Source of the DNA: Pseudorhodobacter antarcticus
GTDB lineage: Bacteria > Pseudomonadota > Alphaproteobacteria > Rhodobacterales > Rhodobacteraceae
Assembly (NCBI GenBank): GCA_945860375.1
Contig: CAMAQR010000017.1
Span: 1 to 64,000 of the forward strand
Direction: 5' to 3'
Length of the DNA: 64,000 bases
Made by a program: the position numbers and the translations under genes. This document shows, piece after piece, positions 28,230 through 37,667 of the stretch (positions are counted from its first letter, which is position 1; the number at the start of each line of letters is the position of its first letter). The notes under the pieces are model-generated. The model was not told the DNA's origin, ran no database searches, and saw only the letters and a list, made by a program, of their open reading frames with translations.

Positions 28230-30879
28230 GAAAATGCTTATCGACGCCACCCATGCCGAGGAAACTCGGGTTGTCGTGGTCGATGGAAACAAGGTTGAAG
28301 AGTTCGACTTTGAAACCGTAAACAAGCGTCAGCTTGCCGGAAACATCTATCTGGCCAAGGTGACGCGGGTGGAGCCTTCGCTTCAGGCGGCGTTTGTCGA
28401 TTACGGCGGCAACCGTCATGGCTTCCTGGCATTTGCCGAAATTCACCCGGATTATTACCAGATCCCGGTGGCCGACCGCAAAGCCCTGCTGGAAGAAGAG
28501 CGCGCCTACAACCGCGATCAGGACGAGGAAGACAACCGTCGTTCGCGTCCGCGTCCCGCGCGCCCTGCACCGAAGGCCCGCGCGCAGGCAGAGGCAAGCG
28601 ACGGCGACGCGGTGCAAACCGCTGAAATCAACAGCATGGATGTTGTCGATCTGGGGGATGAGACCGGGGCTGATGCTTTGGTTGACACCAAGCACGGCCA
28701 CGATCACGCGCATGCCCACACCCATCATGTCGCCTCGACTGAATCCGACGAGGGCGACACGCCTTACCGGTCGATCGACCATGCATCCGATACCGATGAT
28801 GAGATTGAATCCATCGCCGAAGAGGATGTGGCCGAAGAAATCTCGGCTGTGCGCAAACCGCGTGCGCGCCGCTACAAGATTCAGGAAGTCGTCAAAGTCC
28901 GCCAGATCATGTTGGTGCAGGTGGTCAAGGAAGAACGCGGCAACAAGGGTGCGGCGCTGACGACCTATCTGTCGCTGGCAGGCCGTTACTGCGTGCTGAT
29001 GCCGAACACTGCGCGCGGTGGCGGTATTTCCCGCAAGATCACCCAAGCCGCCGACCGCAAGAAGCTGAAAGAAATCGCGCAGGAAATCGAAGTGCCGGAA
29101 GGTGCGGGCCTCATCATCCGCACCGCGGGTGCCAAGCGCACCAAGCCGGAAATCAAGCGCGATTACGAATACCTGATGCGCCTGTGGGAACAGATCCGCG
29201 AGTTGACCCTCAAGTCCATTGCGCCCGCCGCGATCTACGAGGAAGGCAACCTGATCAAACGCACGATCCGCGATCTGTACAGCCGCGAGATTGATGAAAT
29301 TCTGGTCGAAGGCGAGGCTGGTTATCGCACCGCCAAGGACTTCATGCGGATGATCATGCCAAGCCACGCCAAAGCCGTGGTGCGCTACGACGACCCGACG
29401 CCACTCTTCGCGCGCTTTCAGGTCGAAAGCTATCTGGGTGGCATGTTCAACCCGACGGTGCAGCTGAAATCAGGTGGTTACATCGTGATCGGTATCACCG
29501 AGGCGCTGGTGGCCATTGACGTCAACTCGGGCCGCGCGACCAAAGAGGGGTCCATCGAGGACACCGCGCTGAAAACCAACCTTGAAGCCGCCGAAGAGGT
29601 TGCCCGCCAATTGCGTCTGCGCGATTTGGCCGGTCTGATCGTGATCGACTTTATCGACATGGAAGAGCGCCGCAACAATCTGGCCGTTGAAAAGCGCATC
29701 AAGGACAAGCTGAAAACCGACCGCGCCCGCATTCAAGTTGGCCGGATTTCGGGCTTTGGCCTGCTGGAAATGAGCCGTCAGCGCCTGCGCCCCGGCATGT
29801 TGGAAAGCACGACGCAACCTTGTTCGCATTGCCACGGCACCGGGCTGATCCGTTCGGACGACAGCCTTGGTTTGCAGGTTTTGCGCGCACTGGAAGAAGA
29901 AGGCACCCGCAAGCGCAGCAAGGAAGTGCTCTTGCGCGCGCCGATTGGCATCGTGAACTTCCTGATCAATGGCAAACGCGAACACATTGCGCTGATCGAG
30001 GCACGCTATGGCATGTCAGTGCGCATTGAGTGTGATCCGGCGATGATCAGCCCCGATTTCTCGATTGAAAAATTCAAGACCGCCACGCGGGTGGTTCCGG
30101 ACGTGTCTTCGGTGATTTCTGGCAACGCAAGTCTGATGGGCGCACCGGTGGCCGAAGAGGAAGATCCTGATATCATTGACGAAGTGGATGACATCGAAGA
30201 GGCCGAAGTGGTAGAGGCAAAGGCTTCGACCACAGCCGAGGCGAATGGGGATGGCAATGGCAAAAAACGCCGCCGTCGCCGCCGTCGCAAGAAGTCGGGC
30301 CAGAATGGCCTGGTTGAGGGCGCAGAATCGCAGTCTGATGATGAAGAAGACGGCGATGAGTCTGATGACACCGAAGCCGCAGTAGAAGCGGCTCCGGTTG
30401 TCGACGCCGAACCTGTGGCGAAAAAACGCACCCGCGCCCCGCGTGGCGGTCGTGCAGCGGCGGCCAAGGCCGAAGCCGCATCCGAAGTTGCAGAACCCGC
30501 AGCAGAGCCGGTTGCACCCAAACCCGCAGTCCGTTCCCGCAGCAGGGCCGCCAAGCCAATTGTCGTGTCCGAGGATGCGGTTGAGGCGCCAGTTGTCGAA
30601 ACCGTTGCAGAAACTGCCGAGAAACCGAAGCCATCGCGCGCGCGCGGCGGGCGGTCCAAGGCAAAGCCGGAAGAAGTTGCCGCCGCCGAAGTCGTGGCTG
30701 TTGACGTCGTGACAGACGCCCCAGCCCCGGTCGACGCTGTGGTGGCTGCTCCCGCGCCTGTGGTCGAACCTGCGGCCGTTATCGAAGATGTGCCGCAATC
30801 CGCTGCGGTGGAAGACACGGCGGCAGAAGATGGCCCGCCGAAGCCGCGCAAAAAAGGCTGGTGGTCTTTGGGCCGCTAA
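28222..30879 (+). CDS. rne: Ribonuclease E
   Basis: An 885-residue endoribonuclease of the RNase E/G family, the core of mRNA decay and rRNA/tRNA processing. The S1 domain begins near residue 36 and is split by an acidic insertion (about 95-215) that contains a His-rich run near 157-170. The catalytic aspartates lie in AIDVNSGR (about 431) and VIDFIDME (about 478). The zinc-link is CSHCHGTG (about 535). Residues 640-885 are a disordered, Ala/Val/Pro/Glu-rich scaffold with an arginine cluster near 682-692 and a terminal KPRKKGWWSLGR. The start MSKKMLIDATHAEE is the family N-terminus. Confidence 0.95.
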   Translation: MSKKMLIDATHAEETRVVVVDGNKVEEFDFETVNKRQLAGNIYLAKVTRVEPSLQAAFVDYGGNRHGFLAFAEIHPDYYQIPVADRKALLEEERAYNRDQDEEDNRRSRPRPARPAPKARAQAEASDGDAVQTAEINSMDVVDLGDETGADALVDTKHGHDHAHAHTHHVASTESDEGDTPYRSIDHASDTDDEIESIAEEDVAEEISAVRKPRARRYKIQEVVKVRQIMLVQVVKEERGNKGAALTTYLSLAGRYCVLMPNTARGGGISRKITQAADRKKLKEIAQEIEVPEGAGLIIRTAGAKRTKPEIKRDYEYLMRLWEQIRELTLKSIAPAAIYEEGNLIKRTIRDLYSREIDEILVEGEAGYRTAKDFMRMIMPSHAKAVVRYDDPTPLFARFQVESYLGGMFNPTVQLKSGGYIVIGITEALVAIDVNSGRATKEGSIEDTALKTNLEAAEEVARQLRLRDLAGLIVIDFIDMEERRNNLAVEKRIKDKLKTDRARIQVGRISGFGLLEMSRQRLRPGMLESTTQPCSHCHGTGLIRSDDSLGLQVLRALEEEGTRKRSKEVLLRAPIGIVNFLINGKREHIALIEARYGMSVRIECDPAMISPDFSIEKFKTATRVVPDVSSVISGNASLMGAPVAEEEDPDIIDEVDDIEEAEVVEAKASTTAEANGDGNGKKRRRRRRRKKSGQNGLVEGAESQSDDEEDGDESDDTEAAVEAAPVVDAEPVAKKRTRAPRGGRAAAAKAEAASEVAEPAAEPVAPKPAVRSRSRAAKPIVVSEDAVEAPVVETVAETAEKPKPSRARGGRSKAKPEEVAAAEVVAVDVVTDAPAPVDAVVAAPAPVVEPAAVIEDVPQSAAVEDTAAEDGPPKPRKKGWWSLGR

Positions 30880-30896
30880 GTCAGTGATGACATGAC

Positions 30897-30926
30897 AAAA
30901 GGGCGGTGGGGAAACCCGCCGCCCTT
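30897..30926 (-). terminator. Terminator between rne and the tusA-like gene
   Basis: A stem AAGGGCGG/CCGCCCTT with an inner GGG/CCC extension (30899-30926). On the minus strand it runs into TTTTG, so it ends the tusA-like transcript. It also lies 20 bases past the rne stop and may serve both strands. Confidence 0.78.
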
Positions 30927-31158
30927 AGTCATTTCCACGCCGGATCAGATAGGCCGCAGCCCCCTCTGCCGGGCTGACTCCCAAGAATTCATGCCCCGAC
31001 AGTGCGCAGAAATGCGGCAAATCAATCGCCGCCATCGCGTCGGTCGCCAGCACCCGCAACACCGAACCGGGCGCCATCCCGATCAAGCGCTTGCGCGCCC
31101 GCAACACGGGCAGCGGGCACAGCATCCCTATGCAATCGACCTCAACATCCCACGGCAT
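30925..31158 (-). CDS. TusA/SirA-family sulfur carrier protein
   Basis: A 77-residue protein with the family motif CPLPVLRARK, in which Cys14 is the sulfur-accepting residue. TusA-like proteins pass persulfide sulfur to tRNA thiolation, molybdenum cofactor or sulfur oxidation systems; the exact partner is not shown here. It is convergent with rne and shares the terminator. It is short but complete, with the expected strand-helix-strand-helix-strand pattern. Confidence 0.88.
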   Translation of the reverse strand: MPWDVEVDCIGMLCPLPVLRARKRLIGMAPGSVLRVLATDAMAAIDLPHFCALSGHEFLGVSPAEGAAAYLIRRGND

Positions 31159-31319
31159 TTCTCAACCTTTCATCTTGGCTCAAAATCCAAAGCCAGATTG
31201 CGCGGCAATCTGGCGGGCCAAAGGCAAGAACGCCAGCCCAAATCGCCGCACGCACAAGTGACGCGCCAAGGGGTGACGTGCCGCTGTGAACGCGCTAAAC
31301 CACTCGAAAAGGAGCCTCC

Positions 31320-32060
31320 ATGTTTGGCATCGACATTTTTGACGCAAGCCTGATCCCGGCGATGTTCTTGGCCCTTATGGCGGGCGTGTTGTCGTTTCTA
31401 TCGCCCTGCGTGTTGCCGATCGTGCCGCCTTATCTGGCCTATATGAGCGGGATTTCGGTGTCGGATATGAAGGGTGGGCGCTCGCCGATCCTCGCCGCGC
31501 TGTTTTTCGTGATGGGTCTGTCGACGGTGTTCTTGCTGTTGGGACTCGCGGCCTCGGCCTTCGGGGCGTTTTTCCTTGGCAATGCCGACACGTTTTCCAC
31601 CCTTGCGGGCATCGTGGTGATGGTGTTCGGCGCGCATTTCATCGGCATTTACCGCATCGGATTTCTGGACCGCGAAATGCGGCTGGACGCGGGCGATCAG
31701 GGCGGGTCGGCCTTTGGCGCCTACGTCCTCGGGCTGGCCTTTGCGTTTGGCTGGACGCCTTGTATCGGGCCGCAACTGGGCGCGATCCTGTCGATGGCGG
31801 CGCAAGAGGGCAATGTCGGCCGCGGCATGGCGCTGCTTGCGGTCTATGCGGCGGGTCTGGGCATTCCCTTCCTGCTGGTCGCCGCGTTTTTCGTGCGGCT
31901 CGCCCCAGCTGTCGCCTTTCTCAAGCGCCACGCCGAGCGGATAGAGCGGATCATGGGCCTGCTGTTGTGGACCATCGGCCTCTTGATGCTGACGGGCGGC
32001 TTTTCGTCGTTTTCCTATTGGTTGCTGGAAAACCTGCCGTTTTTGGCAATGCTGGGCTGA
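31320..32060 (+). CDS. ccdA: CcdA, thiol-disulfide electron transfer membrane protein
   Basis: A 246-residue protein with six hydrophobic segments that carries reducing power from cytoplasmic thioredoxin across the inner membrane, for cytochrome c maturation and periplasmic disulfide reduction. The paired redox cysteines are visible in LSPCVLPIVPPYL (about residue 30) and GWTPCIGPQLG (about 148), the arrangement of CcdA/DsbD-beta. A GGAG site precedes the ATG by six bases. Confidence 0.92.
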   Translation: MFGIDIFDASLIPAMFLALMAGVLSFLSPCVLPIVPPYLAYMSGISVSDMKGGRSPILAALFFVMGLSTVFLLLGLAASAFGAFFLGNADTFSTLAGIVVMVFGAHFIGIYRIGFLDREMRLDAGDQGGSAFGAYVLGLAFAFGWTPCIGPQLGAILSMAAQEGNVGRGMALLAVYAAGLGIPFLLVAAFFVRLAPAVAFLKRHAERIERIMGLLLWTIGLLMLTGGFSSFSYWLLENLPFLAMLG

Positions 32061-32114
32061 TCTTGCCCTTACTATTGCCCGATTTTTGCAGGAAACTGCG
32101 GCAATGAGGGCAAG

Positions 32115-33341
32115 ATGACGGTAGTAGTGCAAAATCTGGAACCAAAAGTGGCCGCGCACAGCTTTCGCCGCCGCGTGTTCTATATCCCCGGATACGACCC
32201 GATCCACCCGCGCCGCTACCGTGAGCTTTACCGAAGTGAGGGGCGGGATCAAGCGAAGATCTCGGGCTATCAGATTGATTTAACGCCGAAAAAGTCCAAA
32301 GGTCCTTATGGTTGGCATGTGAAGGGCCTGATCGATGGCCAACCCTGCGAGACAGATGTCGAGGTGTTGGTGTGGTCGGACATCGTGAAAACCTCGATGG
32401 CGCAGGGGATTTTCGCGACATATTGGCAGTTGGTGGTCACGGCTTGGGCCTACATCGGGTCGGGCGCGTTGTTCCGGCTGATGCGGCTGCGCAAAGGGCC
32501 GATGATCGCGGCGCTTTACCCGGTTTTTGCATTGCTGGCGCAATTATCGGTGGCCGTTCTGGCGGGCTGGGGCGTGGGGCGACTGGGGGCTTTGCTGCAT
32601 CCGTTGCTGGGCTGGGTGGCGGGGGTGGCGCTTGCCGTTTTGATCCTGCGGCTGTTCCGGCGCTATGACAACAAACTCTTCGCTTACTACCTGATGCATG
32701 ATTATGCATATTCTGCGCAGTCAAAAGGCACGAATCCGCCCGAACTGGAGGTGCGGATGTTCGAATTTGGCAAGGTGATCCGTCAGGCTCTGACTGATAA
32801 TGTTGATGAAGTGCTTGTGGTCGGCCATTCCTCCGGGGCGCATCTGGCGGTTTCCATCCTGTCGGACCTGATCCGCACAGGGGTGCCGTCCCCGCACCCG
32901 GCGTTGGCGTTTTTGTCCTTGGGCCAAGTGGTGCCGATGGTGTCCTTCCTGCCCGAGGCCAAACGTTTGCGCGCAGATTTGCATTTTCTGGCGGCCAGTG
33001 ATGCCTTGACTTGGGTCGATGTCACCGCCCCCGGCGACGGCTGCGCCTTTGCTTTGTGCGATCCGGTGGCGGTGTCCGGGGTGGCCCCGGAAGGCCAGCT
33101 TTGGCCCTTGGTGATCTCGGCGGCCTTCACGCAAACGCTATCGCCTGAACGCTGGAAGGAACTGCGCTGGCGCTTTTTCCGGCTGCATTTTCAATATCTT
33201 TGCGCCTTTGACCGTCCCGGCGAATACGACTATTTTCGCATAACTGCTGGGGCGCAGACCCTGGCCACACGATATGCTGGTCGGCCACCATCCAAGAGCC
33301 GGATCACCCGTGCCTTGTCACGCTATAGCAGCATGGCATGA
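32115..33341 (+). CDS. Membrane-associated alpha/beta-hydrolase-like protein
   Basis: A 408-residue protein. The N-terminal part (FRRRVFYIPGYDP) looks like the first strand of an alpha/beta hydrolase. Three or four hydrophobic helices follow at about 100-185, then VVGHSSGAHLA near 235-245, a GxSxG nucleophile elbow with Ser239. It may therefore be a membrane-bound lipase or esterase. The stop overlaps the start of the P450 gene as ATGA, implying a joint function, for instance on a lipid or terpenoid substrate. The family is not one I can name. Confidence 0.75.
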   Translation: MTVVVQNLEPKVAAHSFRRRVFYIPGYDPIHPRRYRELYRSEGRDQAKISGYQIDLTPKKSKGPYGWHVKGLIDGQPCETDVEVLVWSDIVKTSMAQGIFATYWQLVVTAWAYIGSGALFRLMRLRKGPMIAALYPVFALLAQLSVAVLAGWGVGRLGALLHPLLGWVAGVALAVLILRLFRRYDNKLFAYYLMHDYAYSAQSKGTNPPELEVRMFEFGKVIRQALTDNVDEVLVVGHSSGAHLAVSILSDLIRTGVPSPHPALAFLSLGQVVPMVSFLPEAKRLRADLHFLAASDALTWVDVTAPGDGCAFALCDPVAVSGVAPEGQLWPLVISAAFTQTLSPERWKELRWRFFRLHFQYLCAFDRPGEYDYFRITAGAQTLATRYAGRPPSKSRITRALSRYSSMA

Positions 33342-34693
33342 CGCCGCCCAAACCCACTCCGCGCCCGGACAAGGTGTCGCTTTGGCGCTATGTCCGGCTG
33401 TTTCGCGCCGATATTCTGTCAGCCCAACCGGCGCGCCTGTACCGCGCGTGGATGGCCGAGTTCAAAACCCCATTTTTCCGCAGCTATATGTGCAACGATC
33501 CGGCTTTGGTGAACCGGGTTCTGGTCGAACGCCCCGCTGAATTCCCCAAGTCCAACCGTATCCGGGAGGGTCTGAACCCGTTGCTGGGCAACTCGGTTTT
33601 TGTGACCAACGGCGAGGTCTGGAAGCGCCAGCGCCGCATCATTGACCCGGCGTTTGAGGGGGGCCGTTTGCGCGACACCTTCCCCGCGATGCTGGCCGCA
33701 GGGCAGGCGGCGGTGGCGCGGATGCCGCAGGGCGTGGTGGAAGTGGAAGCGGAAATGAGCCACGCAGCGGCGGATGTGATCTTCCGCACGCTGTTTTCCA
33801 TCCCGATAGAGCATGAAATCGCCTCGCAGGTCTTTGCCGAATTCCGCACCTATCAGCGCACGCAACCCATTCTGAATATTGCCGCTTTTCTGCCTTTGCC
33901 GCGCTGGGTGCCGCGCTTTCACCGCTCTGCGACCAAACGATCGGCAGCGGTGATCCGCAGTTTGATCCGGCGTTTGACCGAAGGCCGCGCGCTGGAAATC
34001 AAGGCTGGTGCGGCACCTGATGATCTGGCCACCAAGATCATGACCACCCCCGACCCTTTGACAGGGCACCTGTTTGCAACCGATGAGATGGTCGATCAGG
34101 TGGCGATTTTCTTTCTTGCGGGGCATGAAACCAGCGCCTCGGCTTTGGCCTGGGCATTACTGATGCTGGCAATGTACCCCGATGTGCAGGATCGCGTCGC
34201 CGCAGAGGCCGCGACTTTGGGCGACTCGCCGAAATTCAGCGCGCTGTCCAAACTGCGTTACACCCGCGATGTGTTCCGCGAGGTGTTGCGGCTTTATCCG
34301 CCGGTGCCGATGATGGTGCGTGAAAACACCTATCCCGAGGATTTGCGCGGTCGCACCGTCGCCCCCGGTGCGCAAATTGTGCTGTCGCCTTGGCACCTGC
34401 ACCGACATGAACGCATCTGGGACCGCCCGGATGAGTTTGACCCAAGCCGTTGGCAAACGGAGGAAAACCGTGCCTGCGCCCGCGATGCCTATATGCCGTT
34501 TTCGGCGGGGCCAAGGGTGTGCACGGGCGCGGGGTTTGCGATGATTGAAGGTGTTTTATTGCTGGCGCTGTTGGCGCGTGCGTTCCGGTTTGAACGGGTG
34601 GCGGGGCGCGATCCTGTGCCAGTGGCGCATCTGACCGTGCGGGCGCGGGATGGTATCTGGTTAAACGCTACCCGGCGGGATACCCGAAACTAG
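33338..34693 (+). CDS. Cytochrome P450
   Basis: A 451-residue haem monooxygenase. The I-helix motif AGHETSAS lies near residue 260, the ExxR motif in FREVLRLYPP near 312-321, and the haem-binding loop FSAGPRVCTGAG near 388-399 with Cys395 as the iron ligand. There is no N-terminal membrane anchor, so it is soluble and would need external ferredoxin and reductase; none is adjacent. Substrate unknown. It is tightly coupled to the upstream hydrolase-like gene by a four-base overlap. Confidence 0.93.
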   Translation: MTPPKPTPRPDKVSLWRYVRLFRADILSAQPARLYRAWMAEFKTPFFRSYMCNDPALVNRVLVERPAEFPKSNRIREGLNPLLGNSVFVTNGEVWKRQRRIIDPAFEGGRLRDTFPAMLAAGQAAVARMPQGVVEVEAEMSHAAADVIFRTLFSIPIEHEIASQVFAEFRTYQRTQPILNIAAFLPLPRWVPRFHRSATKRSAAVIRSLIRRLTEGRALEIKAGAAPDDLATKIMTTPDPLTGHLFATDEMVDQVAIFFLAGHETSASALAWALLMLAMYPDVQDRVAAEAATLGDSPKFSALSKLRYTRDVFREVLRLYPPVPMMVRENTYPEDLRGRTVAPGAQIVLSPWHLHRHERIWDRPDEFDPSRWQTEENRACARDAYMPFSAGPRVCTGAGFAMIEGVLLLALLARAFRFERVAGRDPVPVAHLTVRARDGIWLNATRRDTRN

Positions 34694-34905
34694 CGCGCTT
34701 TCAATGCCGCAAAGACATGCACCCGGATGGCTGACGCCAGCCCGACATCCCCGCGCGTCGCGTCGATTTCGGCGGCCAAGGCGTTCAGGGTCAGTCCCCG
34801 CGCCAAGGCCACCTCACGGAACGCGTCCCAGAATGCCGCTTCCAGTGACACCGACGTCCGATGCCCCTTTAATGTGACCGAGTGCTTGACGGGACGGCCG
34901 CTCAT
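34690..34905 (-). CDS. Ribbon-helix-helix domain protein
   Basis: A 71-residue basic protein. The N-terminal strand KHSVTLKGHRTSVSLE and the two following helices (FWDAFREVALARGLTLNALAAEID) match the ribbon-helix-helix domain (RHH_4 type) common in alphaproteobacteria. These are presumed DNA-binding, but targets are unknown. It overlaps the DUF4169 stop by four bases and thus belongs to the fumC operon. Its own 3' end overlaps the P450 stop from the other strand. Confidence 0.82.
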   Translation of the reverse strand: MSGRPVKHSVTLKGHRTSVSLEAAFWDAFREVALARGLTLNALAAEIDATRGDVGLASAIRVHVFAALKAR

Positions 34906-35075
34906 TCGCGTTTGGCCCCGTCCAGATCGCGCTTTGCTTTGTCGGCCCGCGCCTGTTCCAGCGCGCGCCCGGCCTTGGTGCGGCCAAACTTGACCGCATT
35001 TTCGTCAGCCTGTTGTCGGACGGCCTGTTTGGCCGCCGCCTTGCGCACCCGCGCCAGATTGACGATGTCGGCCAT
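34902..35075 (-). CDS. DUF4169 family small protein
   Basis: A 57-residue, highly basic and helical protein starting [17 protein letters not shown], with many Ala, Arg, Lys and Gln residues; this is the DUF4169 pattern. Its ATG shares one base with the fumC stop (TGATG) and its stop overlaps the RHH gene (ATGA). The fumC-DUF4169-RHH order is common in Rhodobacteraceae. The function is unknown; charge suggests nucleic acid binding. Confidence 0.82.
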   Translation of the reverse strand: MADIVNLARVRKAAAKQAVRQQADENAVKFGRTKAGRALEQARADKAKRDLDGAKRE

Positions 35076-36469
35076 CAGCCTTTGGGGCCGATCATATCCT
35101 CGGGCCGCACCACGCGGTCAAAGGTTTCGCCGTCCACATAGCCCAAAGCAATCGCCTCTTCGCGCAACGTCGTGCCATTCTTATGCGCGGTCTTGGCGAC
35201 TTTGGTCGCGGCGTCATAGCCGATGGTGGGGGCCAAAGCCGTTACCAGCATCAGGCTTTCCTGCATCAGCTTTTCGATCCGCACCACATTGGCGGTGGTG
35301 CCGACCACCATGTTGTCAGTGAACGACCCCGCCGCATCACCCAAAAGCTGCATGGATTGCAACACGTTATAAGACATCATCGGGTTGTAGACGTTCAACT
35401 CGAAATGGCCCTGCGAACCGGCAAAGCCCACCGCCGCGTCGTTGCCCATCACTTGGGCACAAACCATGGTCAGCGCCTCGGCCTGGGTTGGGTTGACCTT
35501 GCCCGGCATGATCGACGAGCCCGGTTCATTTTCCGGCAGGCTCAATTCGCCCAGACCCGAACGCGGGCCGGACCCTAGCAAGCGCATGTCATTGGCGATT
35601 TTAAACAGACTGGCAGCGACGGTTTTCAGCGCCCCCGAAAACATTACCATGGCGTCATGCGCGGCCAAAGCCTCGAACTTGTTCGGGGCGGTCACGAAGG
35701 GCAGGTCGGTGATTGCGGCAATCTTCGCGGCCACCCGCACATCCCAGCCGACGCGCGTGTTCAGACCGGTGCCAACAGCGGTGCCGCCTTGCGCCAGTTC
35801 GTAGATATCAGGCAGGCACATCTTGACCCGCGCGATGCCCTTGGCGACCTGTGCTGCATAGCCGGAAAACTCCTGCCCAAGGGTCAGTGGCGTTGCATCT
35901 TGGGTATGGGTGCGGCCTATCTTGATGATATCCTTGAACTCTTCGACCTTGACCAACAGCGCAGCGTGCAGCTTTTCCAGCCCCGGCAGCAGCACATCGC
36001 GGGCCATCATGCCAATGGCCACATGCATCGCGGTCGGGAAGGTGTCATTCGACGACTGGCCCATGTTGACGTGATCGTTCGGATGCACAGGCTTTTTGCT
36101 GGCCATTACCCCGCCCATCATCTCAATCGCGCGGTTCGAGATCACCTCGTTGGCATTCATGTTCGATTGCGTGCCCGAACCGGTTTGCCAGACCACCAGC
36201 GGAAAGTTGTCGTCAAATTTGCCGTCAATCACTTCGCTGGCTGCCGCTGCAATTACGTTGCCCAACTCGACCGAGATATCGCCCTGATCCATGTTCACCA
36301 GCGCGCAGGCCTTCTTGATCACACCCAAGGCGCGGACAATGGCGATGGGCTGACGCTCCCACCCGATGGGGAAGTTCTGGATCGAACGTTGCGTTTGTGC
36401 GCCCCAATATTTGTCGGCGGGAACCTCAAGCGGGCCAAAGCTGTCGGTTTCGGTGCGGGTGGCGGACAT
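35075..36469 (-). CDS. fumC: FumC, class II fumarase
   Basis: A 464-residue iron-independent fumarate hydratase of the citrate cycle. The signature [15 protein letters not shown] is present (about residues 317-331), as are [12 protein letters not shown] (about 97-108) and [15 protein letters not shown] (about 126-140). The ATG at 36469 gives [14 protein letters not shown], the family N-terminus; the frame is open 19 codons upstream. It leads a three-gene run with DUF4169 and the RHH protein. Confidence 0.95.
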   Translation of the reverse strand: MSATRTETDSFGPLEVPADKYWGAQTQRSIQNFPIGWERQPIAIVRALGVIKKACALVNMDQGDISVELGNVIAAAASEVIDGKFDDNFPLVVWQTGSGTQSNMNANEVISNRAIEMMGGVMASKKPVHPNDHVNMGQSSNDTFPTAMHVAIGMMARDVLLPGLEKLHAALLVKVEEFKDIIKIGRTHTQDATPLTLGQEFSGYAAQVAKGIARVKMCLPDIYELAQGGTAVGTGLNTRVGWDVRVAAKIAAITDLPFVTAPNKFEALAAHDAMVMFSGALKTVAASLFKIANDMRLLGSGPRSGLGELSLPENEPGSSIMPGKVNPTQAEALTMVCAQVMGNDAAVGFAGSQGHFELNVYNPMMSYNVLQSMQLLGDAAGSFTDNMVVGTTANVVRIEKLMQESLMLVTALAPTIGYDAATKVAKTAHKNGTTLREEAIALGYVDGETFDRVVRPEDMIGPKG

Positions 36470-36557
36470 GGCAAGCCTCCTGAAGGGTTTGGACCGCGTC
36501 TTACGTTGAAAGCCTTGAGAACTCAATCAGTATACAGTTGCATACCGTAAACTGCGA

Positions 36558-37115
36558 CTAAGAAGCGCGGCGGAAACGGAACACCCGGGCGGGCGGCAGA
36601 TTGGCCCAGATTTTTGGGCCTTGGCTGACAGTCAAACCCATACGCGCCATTTGTTCGGGCGAAAGCGGCGGTTTAGGGCCATAGGTGAACTGCACATAAA
36701 CGCCGTCCGGGGCCAGAATATCAAAGGCCGCCTGCACAATGGATTCGCGCAAGGCGGGCGGCATCGACAGCAGGGGCAGGCCGGAAACCACCGCACCAGC
36801 GCCGGGGGCCACATGCTGCGCCGCCGTTTGCGCGCCGTCGTGGTGGATGGTGACATTGGGGTAACGCAGATGCAGATGCGCCACAAATTCTGCCCCCATT
36901 TCAAACAGGGTCAGGTCTTTTTGTGCGACGCCTGCCGCCAGAATGCCCTCGGTCAGCCGCCCGGTGCCGGGGCCAAATTCCACCACGCGCCCTGTGTGCG
37001 GCCCCAGGCCTTGCGCCATCGCCCGCGCCAGCCAGCGGGAAGATGGAGCGATTGCAGATACTTGCTTGGGCTGCGTCAGCAATTGACGCAGGAACAGCCG
37101 TGCCTCATGGGCCAT
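36558..37115 (-). CDS. PmtA-like phospholipid/rRNA-adenine-type SAM methyltransferase
   Basis: A 185-residue class I methyltransferase. The SAM loop VVEFGPGTGRLTEG lies near residues 43-56, with acidic residue LFEMGAEF near 70-77 and a motif IV-like region VVSGLPLLSMPP near 108-119. The overall layout is that of the phospholipid N-methyltransferase PmtA of alphaproteobacteria, which converts phosphatidylethanolamine to phosphatidylcholine, although distant rRNA methyltransferases share it. Its neighbours give no decisive hint. Confidence 0.72.
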   Translation of the reverse strand: MAHEARLFLRQLLTQPKQVSAIAPSSRWLARAMAQGLGPHTGRVVEFGPGTGRLTEGILAAGVAQKDLTLFEMGAEFVAHLHLRYPNVTIHHDGAQTAAQHVAPGAGAVVSGLPLLSMPPALRESIVQAAFDILAPDGVYVQFTYGPKPPLSPEQMARMGLTVSQGPKIWANLPPARVFRFRRAS

Positions 37116-37142
37116 GACAGCCTCCTGTTTTGGGGGCAGGTG

Positions 37143-37604
37143 TTACTGCTTGCGGAACTTATCAAGACGCAGGATTTGCGCTTCGCCCTGCGGTGGCGTC
37201 GGGTCATCTTCGGGGCCGCCATCTTCGTCGTCTTCCTCCTCGTCATCCGTTTCATGGGTTTCGAACCGCAGTCCAAATTCCACCGACGGATCAACAAAGG
37301 TGCGCACGGCATCGAAGGGGATAACCAAAGGCTCCGGCTGGTTGCCAAAGTTCAGAACGATGGAAAAGCCATCATCGGTGACTTCCAGCGCGTCGAACCA
37401 ATGCTGGATCACCAGAGTCATTTCGCCCGGATAACGCGAGCGCAGCCAGTCGGCCATCTGCACGCCTTCGATCTGGGTGTCGAAGGTGATGAAAAAATGG
37501 TGTGCGCCCGGCAGGCCGTTGACTGCGACATCCTTAAGAACGGTTTGAATGAGGCCCCGCATCGCGCGGTGCATCAGGTTGCCGTAATCAATGGATTTCG
37601 TCAT
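37143..37604 (-). CDS. sspB: SspB, alphaproteobacterial ClpXP adaptor
   Basis: A 153-residue protein. The N-terminal domain (about residues 1-110, starting MTKSIDYGNLMHRAMRG) has the SspB substrate-binding fold. A highly acidic linker of Asp/Glu (about 115-135) follows, then a conserved C-terminal ClpX-binding tail ending ILRLDKFRKQ. It delivers ssrA-tagged proteins to ClpXP. The tmRNA gene that makes those tags is only about 2.3 kb away. The start at 37604 was preferred to one ten codons upstream. Confidence 0.9.
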   Translation of the reverse strand: MTKSIDYGNLMHRAMRGLIQTVLKDVAVNGLPGAHHFFITFDTQIEGVQMADWLRSRYPGEMTLVIQHWFDALEVTDDGFSIVLNFGNQPEPLVIPFDAVRTFVDPSVEFGLRFETHETDDEEEDDEDGGPEDDPTPPQGEAQILRLDKFRKQ

Positions 37605-37667
37605 GGACCGTCCTTTCGTCAATTCCGCCACCATAAGGGATTCGCCCTTGATTGGAAGGGGGAGACG

